Positions 20,317 to 29,763 of a DNA stretch of 64,000 bases are shown one piece after another. A program made the position numbers and the translations under genes. This stretch comes from Escherichia sp. E4742 (GTDB lineage: Bacteria > Pseudomonadota > Gammaproteobacteria > Enterobacterales > Enterobacteriaceae), in contig NZ_CP040443.1 in NCBI RefSeq assembly GCF_005843885.1, forward strand, positions 2,170,001-2,234,000, in the 5' to 3' direction. Numbering within the stretch: the first letter of the stretch is position 1; the number at the start of each line of letters is the position of its first letter. The notes beneath the pieces were generated by a model. The model had not been told where the DNA came from and did no database searches. It saw nothing but the letters and a program-made list of their open reading frames with translations.

Positions 20317-20863
20317 TTGCTAACCCACCTCTTGATTGGCGGTTTTTTTGCTCCGCAATTTATTCGGTGATTACTGAATCCATCCCAGCAGGCTATTTTA
20401 CGATAGCCTGCTTCTCACCTCAAAATCTCCACACCCCATGCAAAACCAAGTTTTTGCTGATAGGTATTTAAAATCATAAAGTTATAATTTCAGAATTACG
20501 TTATGATAATTTTTATTATGCCGATCCGACTCGCCGATGACTCTATGGCAAGTCATCGGCGAGTCGTCACAGAGTCAGTACTGACTATCTTTATATAAAA
20601 CAATAGATTAGTGAGAATCGAATCGGGAGTTGAATCGCATGTTTATTGGCGGTGACTCTGGGGCGACTCGTGAATTGATTCGCCAGGTGAATCGTGCCGG
20701 AGGGCCTGAAACCTTAATGAAGATTAAAGGGGGTGATACAATTATTGGTATATTTACTGATTCCTCGCGTTGCTTGTATTCCAATATCCCACGTGTGGTA
20801 ATGTAACTTAAACAAAATTAGTGCAAATTAAATAAATTTAATGCAATCAAACTGCGTATTTTC
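20317..20863. other. non-coding stretch between orphan modules 2 and 3
   Basis: No gene can be supported. The first ~40 bases after the immunity gene contain a short imperfect hairpin and a T7 run that may terminate transcription. The middle holds the long palindrome at 20528-20565 and several nearby GACTC/GAATC half-sites. The right part is AT-rich and may be decayed tip DNA. Confidence 0.5.
20528..20565. repeat. perfect 15-bp palindrome with 8-base spacer
   Basis: GACTCGCCGATGACT at 20528-20542 is mirrored exactly by AGTCATCGGCGAGTC at 20551-20565, spacer CTATGGCA. Related half-sites (CGACTCGTGAATTGATTCG, GAATCGAATCGGGAGTTG) occur over the next ~150 bases. There is no T-run behind the stem, so it does not look like an ordinary terminator. 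Confidence 0.8.
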
Positions 20864-20968
20864 ATGAAAGGAGATCACCCAATAACGGGGGCTGTCTTAG
20901 GAGAAGTTACTGGCAACCAAGTAAAAGATAAACTGGACAAAGTAGGGAATAAAAATGGGAGCAATTAA
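20864..20968 (+). pseudogene. orphan CdiA tip 3, only the C-terminal tail left
   Basis: A 34-residue frame (MKGDHPITGAVLGEVTGNQV, then KDKLDKVGNKNGSN) ends 14 bases inside the next gene. That layout, a toxin tail overlapping an immunity start, is the same as in the other modules. The rest of the toxin and its VENN junction are gone. The tail alone gives no family assignment. Confidence 0.5.
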
Positions 20969-21191
20969 TATAAAAGATTTGGTTAAGCTTATTTTTTTAT
21001 GCATAGGCTTGATGTTCGCTATTGTAGTAATGGCCTATTTATTAGCGTCAGTAATTGTTTATTTTAAAATAAACACATTTGATTTCAATTGGAGTGAGGC
21101 TCTTCCTGATGCCTTCAGAGTGGGGGGAGTTGGTGGGACAATCCTTGGTTTAGGTCTCTGGATAAAAGCAAAACTACAAGAAAGAAAATAA
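20955..21191 (+). CDS. small membrane immunity-like protein for orphan tip 3
   Basis: This 78-residue protein has two likely membrane helices (LVKLIFLCIGLMFAIVVMAY extended to about residue 36, and VGGVGGTILGLGLWI) with a short acidic loop between them, and ends KAKLQERK. Its start overlaps the residual toxin tail, so by position it is an immunity protein. The membrane location suggests that the lost tip acted on the inner membrane. No family recognised. Confidence 0.65.
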   Translation: MGAINIKDLVKLIFLCIGLMFAIVVMAYLLASVIVYFKINTFDFNWSEALPDAFRVGGVGGTILGLGLWIKAKLQERK

Positions 21192-21238
21192 GATGATAAA
21201 TAAGTCGATAACAATCTCAGCTTTTTGACTGGGGGGTT

Positions 21239-21702
21239 GTTGAAAACAATATGCTGAACGAGATCAGAGTCGCGATGGTACTTGGGGACCGGATAATGAA
21301 GAAAAAGCCCGTCATCAGGAGGTTCAGCAACAACGATTTGATGAACTGAGTAAAATATATGATAAAAGTCACTCGGTCGGAGAGTTAACGGTGGATGGGC
21401 AGACTATCAGGCAGAGTTCGGTAAGTAACCGTTATGGTACGACGAAAGTGTTTGAAAGCCAGAATCTGACGGATAAACAGATCCATAATTACGCACAACA
21501 GCTGGCAGGAGATACACCGCTGAAAGAGGTTCGGCCGGGGATCTATACTGCAAAGCTGGAGAACGGAACATCGATCACGTTGCGGAGTTTATCGTCGTCC
21601 CAAGAACAAACAGGTGCCAGATGGACTATTGATATTAAGGGGAATAAACAACTTTCTGACATTGCATATAAATACAAAGATGTGGAGATAAAATTTAAAT
21701 GA
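21239..21702 (+). pseudogene. orphan CdiA tip 4 (DUF596-partnered toxin domain), frame-displaced from VENN
   Basis: VVENNMLNE is readable at 21236-21259, but in a different frame from the downstream tip. The tip frame is open from 21244 (KQYAERDQSRDGTWGPDNEE...) through GTG 21391 and ends at 21702. The C-terminal block reads LKEVRPGIYTAKLENGTSIT and then LRSLSSSQEQTGARWTIDI. This domain recurs at the ends of CdiA and other polymorphic toxins, often with DUF596 immunity. A run of six G just before VENN is a plausible slippage site, though the frame change itself lies between VENN and the tip. There is no start or export region. Confidence 0.65.
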
Positions 21703-22058
21703 CATTATTACTTAATGACAAGCAATATAATGAATTATGTGAAGCTGCAGAAGGTCGTAATTTGGGGGCCGTTTTTTCCTATAGTGAACCAGAAGAACCC
21801 CCGCCGTTAAATTTTTCATTTGAAGAAAGGAAAAAAATTTTTCTATGGGTATTGACCCGTCTTCTGAAAGAAGGACGCATCAAACTGGCCAAGCACGGTA
21901 AGTTTCTGGGAGGAAGTATTGATGAGCAGGTTGAACGTTTCCGACAGGCATTTCCGAAAACAGAAGAAGAGATGGAAGACGGTATCTGGTTTTTTGATGA
22001 GAGTTGTCCGGGGGGAGCTGTTTGGGTGCTTGAAGATGGCTCTCTCGAATGGACCTGA
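21699..22058 (+). CDS. DUF596-family immunity protein for orphan tip 4
   Basis: ATG 21699 overlaps the toxin stop codon by 4 bases. The soluble, acidic 119-residue product (MTLLLNDKQYNELCEAAEGR...) contains FSFEERKKIFLWVLTRLLKE and ends FFDESCPGGAVWVLEDGSLEWT, the characteristic close of DUF596 proteins. It is intact. Its position and overlap fit a toxin-immunity pair. Confidence 0.8.
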   Translation: MTLLLNDKQYNELCEAAEGRNLGAVFSYSEPEEPPPLNFSFEERKKIFLWVLTRLLKEGRIKLAKHGKFLGGSIDEQVERFRQAFPKTEEEMEDGIWFFDESCPGGAVWVLEDGSLEWT

Positions 22059-22062
22059 TAAA

Positions 22063-22200
22063 CCCTTCACAGCGCAGGATGTGGCGCAGCGAGCGTATAA
22101 CAGGGAAATACCAGCAGGCGATACAGGCCGCAACGGCAGCGGTACAGGGACTGGCCGGCGGTAATCTGAGTGCAGCCCTGGCAGGTGGTGCTGCGTCATC
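22063..22200 (+). pseudogene. remnant of the cdiA pre-toxin region
   Basis: Bases 22104-22196 are almost identical to cdiA 16429-16521, encoding the GKYQQAIQAATAAVQGLAGG stretch. The preceding bases (KPFTAQDVAQRAYN-like) match cdiA from about 16352 with roughly 35 bases missing in between. It follows the DUF596 gene directly. It is the right-hand end of the orphan array and supplies a further homology arm for exchange with cdiA. Confidence 0.8.
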
Positions 22201-22385
22201 TGAAACAGCAGCGGTACGTTCAGACATGAGCCGGAGCAGGGAGGGCAGAACAGAAATAAATAAACAGCGATGGATATATGTCAGGTGTGAATGTGACATT
22301 ATTCTGGCTTATGACAACGCTGGCTGGATGTTTCATCACCCTAATAACTCTGGCATATCAGCAATAACAATGTATGAGTTTTAAA

Positions 22386-22787
22386 ATGAAGAAAATTATC
22401 TTTTTTCTGTTCGTGGGGCTTTTATTTTCTGTTCAGGCAGATGCTGCACGGGGAAGAAAACCCTGCTCGGGTGCTAAAGGTGGTATTTCACACTGTACGT
22501 CAGACGGACGTTTTGTCTGCAATGACGGAAGTCTGAGTCAGTCGAAGCGCTTTTGTTCCGGTTATGGCGTGGCACCCGCCAAACGTCAGGTGAAATCACC
22601 GGTCACCACGAAGCCGGTTCAGAAGAAAAAATCAGCGGCTGTCCGGAAGGTGTCACAACCGTCGGTGGCTGAGAAAAATGAGGCTGTGCTGGTCACTGAA
22701 CCCCGCAACCCTACCTGTGCGCCGCTTTATATGGCCAGCAAACCCGGATTTACGCATCTGCCCATTTGTTCCGGTAATCAGTATTAA
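22386..22787 (+). CDS. small exported cysteine-containing protein
   Basis: This 133-residue protein starts at ATG 22386, with an in-frame ATG four codons earlier. It has a clear signal peptide, MKKIIFFLFVGLLFSVQADA, cleaved before ARGRK. A cysteine-bearing module follows (KPCSGAKGGISHC, FVCNDGS, RFCSGYG), then a basic Lys/Pro/Val-rich linker, then a second Cys pair near the end (PTCAPLY, PICSGNQY). The cysteines may form disulfides in the periplasm. It closes the CDI orphan region. No known function recognised. Confidence 0.7.
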   Translation: MKKIIFFLFVGLLFSVQADAARGRKPCSGAKGGISHCTSDGRFVCNDGSLSQSKRFCSGYGVAPAKRQVKSPVTTKPVQKKKSAAVRKVSQPSVAEKNEAVLVTEPRNPTCAPLYMASKPGFTHLPICSGNQY

Positions 22788-22942
22788 TCTGTTACTGAAA
22801 TAGCAGAGGAATCTGTGCTCAGCCTGCAGTTAATCCTGTAGTGGCGAGCATCATAAAGCCGGACAACCTTCCAGGTATAAATATGTCCGGAGGGCGTTAA
22901 TCAAAGATATTCAGTTACTGAGAAGGAAAATAAAGGAAAGTC

Positions 22943-24187
22943 ATGGCAGGAAGAAAAAAAGATGATAATGCAGCGGGATTTGTCCTGATTTTAGTTTGCG
23001 TTATTCTCTGGGGGATTTATGTGGCGGTCAGGGCGCTGATAAATCTTAATGAGCGCTTTATTGATGCAGTATCGAATCCGGCAGGTATTATTGGTTTGTT
23101 TTTTGGTTTGCTTACTGTATTTGTAATTTTACTTCGTTTTTTTATTTACCGGAGACTCAGAAAGAAAACAGCAGCCTTTGAGCAGGCCGTTTCAGAGCTG
23201 ATTCAGAGGGAGCGGGATTTTAATGAAACTGTCAATGCCGCGATAGCCCGGGGAATACGACAGGAAAAGGAGCAGCTTGCCAGACGCCGTGAGGAGTTTC
23301 ATACCGCCAGACAGAAGGCCAGCCGTGCAATGCAACGGATTGTTGATTCCGCCTGGAAATTTAAGGCGAAAACTCTGCTGGCTGGTGTAACGATTAATAA
23401 CTGGCAAAACAAATATGACCAGCTTCGTAAGGAAAGAGAGGCTTACGCTGCTGTCAGTGAGAAAATAGCCTTTCTTAACCTGGAAGATAATTCTGACAGG
23501 GAGAGTGTCAGGCAACAGTTTCTGGACAAAGTGGCATTGCTGGAAAAAGCGCAGGAAGAGAAGGAATATCAGGCAGAGCTTAAGCGTCAGATGCGTGAAG
23601 AAAAAGAGCGTCAGGATGAACTTGACCGGCGCCAGCGGGAAGCGGAAGAGGAAGAACGGCGTCTTGCTGAGCAGCAGAAACTGATTGAGGAGGCGCTGCG
23701 CGCAGCAGAAGGGGCTCACAGGGAGGAGTTAGAGAAACAACGCCTGGAGCTGGAACAGAAAATTCAGGAAGCGCATGCGCAGTATGAACGTGCTAAATCC
23801 ATGGCTCAGCTTACGAAACAGGGGCATGTTTATATCATTTCGAATATTGGTTCGTTTGGTGAGGATGTTTTTAAAATTGGCATGACCCGACGGCTGGAAC
23901 CCATGGACAGGGTCAAAGAGTTAAGTGGTGCTTCTGTTCCGTTTGATTTTGATGTTCACGCCATGATTTCCTGTGATGATGCGCCCGCGCTGGAAAAAAC
24001 ACTTCATGACAGTCTGGAAAAATACCGCATTAACAGGATTAACCTGCGTAAAGAATTTTTCCGCGTGAAACTTGAGAGAATCATTAATGAAGTGGAGCGT
24101 CACCACGGGCAGGTGGAATATGTGGCTGACCCGGCGGCGCTGCAGTATCTGCAGAGTCTGGAATACGCGGAAAATGAAGCTGCCTGA
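22943..24187 (+). CDS. membrane-anchored coiled-coil protein with T5orf172/MUG113 domain
   Basis: The 414-residue protein has two N-terminal membrane helices (GFVLILVCVILWGIYVAV; LFFGLLTVFVILLRFF). A long charged coiled coil rich in Glu, Arg and Gln runs from about residue 75 to 290. The C-terminal domain starts GHVYIISNIGSFGEDVFKIG and continues MTRRLEPMDRVKEL, the pattern of the T5orf172/MUG113 families related to GIY-YIG nucleases. Whether it cuts nucleic acid is not shown by the sequence. Start ATG 22943 follows GGAAAG. It lies in front of the NERD-helicase gene but is separated from it by a strong hairpin. Confidence 0.75.
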   Translation: MAGRKKDDNAAGFVLILVCVILWGIYVAVRALINLNERFIDAVSNPAGIIGLFFGLLTVFVILLRFFIYRRLRKKTAAFEQAVSELIQRERDFNETVNAAIARGIRQEKEQLARRREEFHTARQKASRAMQRIVDSAWKFKAKTLLAGVTINNWQNKYDQLRKEREAYAAVSEKIAFLNLEDNSDRESVRQQFLDKVALLEKAQEEKEYQAELKRQMREEKERQDELDRRQREAEEEERRLAEQQKLIEEALRAAEGAHREELEKQRLELEQKIQEAHAQYERAKSMAQLTKQGHVYIISNIGSFGEDVFKIGMTRRLEPMDRVKELSGASVPFDFDVHAMISCDDAPALEKTLHDSLEKYRINRINLRKEFFRVKLERIINEVERHHGQVEYVADPAALQYLQSLEYAENEAA

Positions 24188-24310
24188 CAATCAGTGTTCT
24201 GATTTTATTCCGGCCGGATATAACAGGAGGGGTATCTGCAGATATCCTGCAGCATGGTTCACAGTATTCCGGTCATGTTAATGATTCTGTTTTTTTATTT
24301 CTGAATAAAA

Positions 24311-24341
24311 CGACACCCACGATATAACGTCGTGGGTGTCG
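24311..24341 (+). terminator. 12-bp perfect hairpin between the MUG113 and NERD-helicase genes
   Basis: CGACACCCACGA at 24311-24322 pairs with TCGTGGGTGTCG at 24330-24341 (loop TATAACG). A T8 run follows 11 bases later. It probably ends transcription after the MUG113-type gene. Confidence 0.65.
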
Positions 24342-24381
24342 GTGATGATTATTTTTTTTGTTCACAGATTAAGGTGCGTTT

Positions 24382-26169
<1,788 letters not shown>

Positions 26170-26234
26170 TACTGGACCATTTCTTTATTCCGGACTTTCA
26201 CCATACTGTTATTATCAGGTTTATTTAATTCGCC

Positions 26235-26540
26235 ATGAACCCGTTATTTAACGATATTCAGATGCGTCTTTTTCATCTTAACCATTCTCCGTATTCCTGG
26301 CACTGGAATGTCAGATTCAGACCCCAGGAAGCCATATATACTGGTAACGATACCTGTCATATCACCATTACCTGTAATCAGTCAGGTTTTCATTTAACCA
26401 GGGACGGACAACGGCTATTCACTGAGCGTTATATCAGAAACCTTAATGAGCTGTTACCTGTTCTGAAACGGCAGTGGGATGTGACACCGGCAATTATCCG
26501 CGCGGTGGAATACCTTTCCCGGGTACCGGTATCACACTGA
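26235..26540 (+). CDS. unknown protein, 101 residues
   Basis: A soluble protein beginning MNPLFNDIQMRLFHLNHSPY, containing two Trp-rich stretches and ending VEYLSRVPVSH. It lies 65 bases after the NERD-helicase gene on the same strand with a compatible base composition. I recognise no family or motif. Confidence 0.5.
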   Translation: MNPLFNDIQMRLFHLNHSPYSWHWNVRFRPQEAIYTGNDTCHITITCNQSGFHLTRDGQRLFTERYIRNLNELLPVLKRQWDVTPAIIRAVEYLSRVPVSH

Positions 26541-26594
26541 CGTTCTTTCCGTAACTATTAATCATGATTTAATACAGCAATACTGAATCTGCCG

Positions 26595-26732
26595 ATGACT
26601 TCTGAAGTGAAACTGAAAACAGGTGGTGACCCCCGGTCATTACCGGATTATGCTGCCCTGCGCGATGAAATCAGCAAACTGACACACCCGGCACGCCCGG
26701 ATGCATACAACAGGATTAAGTGGCCTGAATGA
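26595..26732 (+). pseudogene. vasL: N-terminal fragment of vasL (T6SS ImpA-type protein)
   Basis: The 45-residue frame MTSEVKLKTGGDPRSLPDYA, then ALRDEISKLTHPARPD, matches the start of VasL/ImpA-N proteins of type VI secretion loci (GGDPR...DYAALRDE...LTHPARPDV). After HPARPD the sequence leaves the family and stops. No other T6SS gene is in the window, so this is an isolated scrap left by deletion. Confidence 0.6.
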
Positions 26733-26995
26733 AGGGCTGGCTGCTTGTAGCCTGTATTAATCCGGAGAGAAAGGGACAGGCTACACGTATGGCGGTCACC
26801 ATACGGCATAACCGGGCTAGGGGTAACCATCAAATAACCTCAATGTCTGATATTGTCAGGGACCTTTCGCGTCTGGGGTGGACAGATGAGCATATTGGCA
26901 CAGAACTGGGGATGGACCAGGATGAAGTGCTGAGGCTGAAACCGATTAGCGAACTGACAGAGCTGTTTCAGGAAGAGGCTTTCAGTACGGCATGA
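26729..26995 (+). pseudogene. ibrB: C-terminal fragment of ibrB (ParB-like co-activator)
   Basis: The 88-residue frame opens at an ATG overlapping the vasL fragment stop. It reads GWLLVACINPERKGQATRMA, then VTIRHNRARGNHQI and DLSRLGWTDEHIGTELGMD, resembling the end of IbrB, a ParB/sulfiredoxin-type protein known as a co-activator of prophage gene expression. The N-terminal part and the usual partner ibrA are absent. The HTH-like segment (WTDEHIGTELGMDQDEVLRL) is still present, so a small DNA-binding product cannot be excluded. Confidence 0.6.
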
Positions 26996-27046
26996 ACGGT
27001 TCGCTGAGATCGTCAGATATGAGTATTATTTCAGTGAGTTGATGTT

Positions 27047-27298
27047 TTGAGCAGGAAAAAGAATAGCCCGGAAGTTGTGGAAGACACGATTGCACTGAAA
27101 CTGGAGGCTGCAGGTTACTGGCGCAGAGCTTCCACCCGCTGGCTTTTTATTGTGGGTAATTTTGAATGTACAGAAGCACAACGGGAGTGGTGGTTGTTGC
27201 GACGGGAGTATTGTCTGACGCAGATATCATCGCCGACATTACCAGTGAAGCTGGATATCAGCAAATTGGCGAAAGCTGCAGATAAGATACTGCGTTGA
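27047..27298 (+). CDS. PerC-family transcriptional regulator-like protein
   Basis: This 83-residue basic protein begins at a TTG (MSRKKNSPEVVEDTIALKLE). It contains AAGYWRRASTRWL and TEAQREWWLLRREYCL, the signature of the PerC family, whose best-known member activates ler in EPEC and whose relatives occur in many prophages and islands. No better start is in frame. A target cannot be named. The neighbouring ibrB fragment suggests that both once formed a regulatory block. Confidence 0.7.
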   Translation: MSRKKNSPEVVEDTIALKLEAAGYWRRASTRWLFIVGNFECTEAQREWWLLRREYCLTQISSPTLPVKLDISKLAKAADKILR

Positions 27299-27416
27299 AA
27301 TAAATGAGGGTTAAAAAATCAAAACCTAAGATGCAATCAAAAACTTCTTCTGAAGTGCTGTTTTATATTTAGTTGTGGGAATTCGTTGTTCATTTTTTTT
27401 GTAATCGAGGAGCTTT

Positions 27417-29156
27417 ATGAAGATATCATTTTTTGGCGTGAATAACTTCAGGGCTATTTCAGGGGGGCTTGATAATAATAAAATCATTTTTAAAGATACG
27501 AACACGCTTTTTATATATGGGGCAAATAATGCCGGGAAATCCACTTTTTTAAAGGCTTATTTGTTTTTCTATTATGATGAAAAACCTGACATTAATGATT
27601 TCTTTAAACGTAACGATAATTTACCTATTGAATTTGAACTAGAAGTTCAGCTTGATGATTTAGATAAAGGTAAAATTGAAATAAAAGCACCCAAACAAAA
27701 AGATAGTTATAAGAAGTATTTGCATGATGGGTATATAAAAATTAAAAAGGTTTGGAGTAAGAATAACTCAAAAATAGAATGTAGAAATTATACTTATAAT
27801 TACTCTAACGAGCAATATGATGAAGTTGGTTATGCAACAATTGGGTTGCACTCGGTATTTCAATCATGTTTGCCGAAGCCTGTATTTATTAAAGCAATGC
27901 CAACAGAAGAAGAGGCAAAAAAGATTCTTAATGAAATACTTAAGATGATGGCAGAAAGTACGCTAAAATCATCAGATCTTGAGGAGTTAAGAATAGCACA
28001 AGCTAAAATAAAAGAACTGCAAGATAAAATGTATGACTCCGGAGTGATAGAAGCATATCAAAACTCTGTTAATGGATATTTCAATAAAATATTTTTTGAT
28101 ACATCAATATGTTTTAAAGATAAAAAGGACAGAGTGGTTTGGACTGAAAATAAACTCGGTAGGGATTTTGAAATTGAGTTTATGAAAAAGAACGAATACG
28201 GTGAGTATGATGACGCAATTCCATCAAATTATAGTAGTGTAGGGCATGGAACGATTAGAACAGCTATATTTACTTTGCTACTCATGAGAGACGTAGCCGA
28301 AAGATTCGAGAGAAAAAAAGGAAGAAAAGACTATATGGTGCTATTTGAAGAACCAGAGTTGTTTCTTTATCCAAGAATAGTTAAAGAGTTACGAGAATTA
28401 ATATATCAGGTCAGCGTTGAGGAGTTGCCATATCAGGTACTTTGTGCATCACATTCTTCAGCCATGATAGATCTTTCTAAACCTAAATCATCAATAATAC
28501 GGTTAGTTAACAATTCTAAAGGTACAAAAATTTACCAAATCAATGATTCTTTTTTAAAGGATGCTAAAGGGATAATTACTAATGATGAGCTCAAACAAGA
28601 AATGTATGAGGTGCTGAGATTTAATCCTTATATATGTGAGTCATTTTATGCAGATGAGGTCTTATTAATTGAAGGTCCAACAGAGGAAATAATTTGTAGG
28701 GCTTATTTCCAAGAGTTTCCATCAAATAAAAATATTTTTGTTCTGAACTGCGGTACAGTCAATAACATTCCATTTTACCAGAAAATATTTTCCCAGTTTA
28801 ATATTAAATATCATATTATCTGTGATACAGATAAATCAAAGATAATCTCTCTTGATAAAAATGGAAATCCTTATTTCGATTCGGGAATTCAGAAAAAAAT
28901 TTCTGAGCAATACAAAGAGGATATAATTAAAATGAATGGGTGTATTGGATTGTTCAGGACTCACAATATAACTTTTGAACCAGCTCACCAGGATGATAGT
29001 ATTCCCGAACATTTACGATTTGTTGATTGTGGGGATAGAAGTAAACCTTTTAATGCGAATATGTATTGGAAAACGATACTAAAGCCAAATATGTCCGACC
29101 GTGAAATAAATAAAGTCCCTATTATAAGACATTTACAGGAAATACTTGCACATTAG
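27417..29156 (+). CDS. OLD-family ATPase/TOPRIM nuclease, solo
   Basis: This 579-residue protein has an N-terminal ABC/SMC-like ATPase (Walker A GANNAGKST at residues 35-43; Walker B-like MVLFEEPELFLYPR followed by HSSAMIDLS). A C-terminal TOPRIM domain follows (EVLLIEGPTEEIICRAY, then IICDTDKSK as the DxD site). This is the layout of overcoming-lysogenization-defect nucleases such as P2 OLD and GajA. The gene is strongly AT-rich compared with its neighbours, so it was probably acquired separately. No gajB-like helicase or reverse transcriptase follows it; a terminator does. An antiphage role is plausible from the family but not shown. Confidence 0.82.
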   Translation: MKISFFGVNNFRAISGGLDNNKIIFKDTNTLFIYGANNAGKSTFLKAYLFFYYDEKPDINDFFKRNDNLPIEFELEVQLDDLDKGKIEIKAPKQKDSYKKYLHDGYIKIKKVWSKNNSKIECRNYTYNYSNEQYDEVGYATIGLHSVFQSCLPKPVFIKAMPTEEEAKKILNEILKMMAESTLKSSDLEELRIAQAKIKELQDKMYDSGVIEAYQNSVNGYFNKIFFDTSICFKDKKDRVVWTENKLGRDFEIEFMKKNEYGEYDDAIPSNYSSVGHGTIRTAIFTLLLMRDVAERFERKKGRKDYMVLFEEPELFLYPRIVKELRELIYQVSVEELPYQVLCASHSSAMIDLSKPKSSIIRLVNNSKGTKIYQINDSFLKDAKGIITNDELKQEMYEVLRFNPYICESFYADEVLLIEGPTEEIICRAYFQEFPSNKNIFVLNCGTVNNIPFYQKIFSQFNIKYHIICDTDKSKIISLDKNGNPYFDSGIQKKISEQYKEDIIKMNGCIGLFRTHNITFEPAHQDDSIPEHLRFVDCGDRSKPFNANMYWKTILKPNMSDREINKVPIIRHLQEILAH

Positions 29157-29174
29157 TTATAGTTTTTAAGAGAA

Positions 29175-29203
29175 AGAGTCCGAACACTCGCTCGGACTCT
29201 TTT
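29175..29203 (+). terminator. intrinsic terminator of the OLD-family gene
   Basis: AGAGTCCGA at 29175-29183 pairs with TCGGACTCT at 29192-29200, followed by further T residues, 18 bases after the OLD gene stop codon. Confidence 0.8.
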
Positions 29204-29207
29204 CCCA

Positions 29208-29640
29208 TTATTTTAGAGGATTGTTACCTTTGGCGTAATCGAAAGGGGAGATATTTATTTCTTTGTTTGTGTCCAGAAAATCTGCTCACCACTGTGGCAT
29301 CAGTCGATGTTTTTCCAGATGCTCTGCTTTATAGATATACGCAGCACGTACGCCATTATGCTCCTGATGGCTCATCTGACGTTCCACTGCATCGCGGGAC
29401 CACAAACCTGATTCAATGCACTGCACGCCATCGCCCGGATTCCACGACCATAGATTTTTTGGGTTGTGTCATACCATGCCCCATCACCCTGAGGGCTTTA
29501 TTTACGGTGTTTTCACTAATTGCTTTACGTGGGACATGTGCTCCCGTAAATATCAGACTATTTTCACCTGCCCATGTCTGAAGTTCTGCCAGTATGGCTA
29601 CAGCCTGTTTGTAGAGTGGTACAAGATGTGGAGTCCGCAT
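29208..29640 (-). pseudogene. decayed P4-type integrase, C-terminal part
   Basis: On the minus strand, MRTPHLVPLYKQAVAILAEL continues through ENTVNKALRVMGHGMT. It is then interrupted, and the C-terminal part resumes in another frame as DAVERQMSHQEHNGVRAAYI, KAEHLEKHRLMPQW and a TGA, followed by DFLDTNKEINISPFDYAKGN and NPLK. This is the catalytic domain end of a P4-type tyrosine recombinase with frameshift, nonsense and missing N-terminal half. It is clearly different from the intact integrase next to it, so the island has a composite history. Confidence 0.82.
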
Positions 29641-29702
29641 CCTGGCTCCCCCGATGTGGGTTCAGACAGTGTGAGCAAATAAAAAAAGAAATATAAATAA
29701 AG

Positions 29703-29727
29703 CCATCCTGCTGTCAGTGCAGGATGG
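29703..29727 (-). terminator. intrinsic terminator downstream of the intact integrase
   Basis: CCATCCTGC / GCAGGATGG with a 7-base loop, followed on the minus strand by T-rich sequence, 37 bases after the integrase stop codon. Confidence 0.75.
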
Positions 29728-29763
29728 TTATTCATTATTTTTGTATCACTGAACTTTCATTCA

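Noticed and set aside
27417..29156. OLD nuclease as the effector of the retron in this window
   Set aside because: Some retrons use OLD-type effectors, but here the two are about 19 kb apart, in the island and the backbone respectively, and the OLD gene has its own terminator.
29267..29682. Plus-strand open frames of 88-104 codons
   Set aside because: The minus strand here reads as a decayed integrase; the plus frames have no features.
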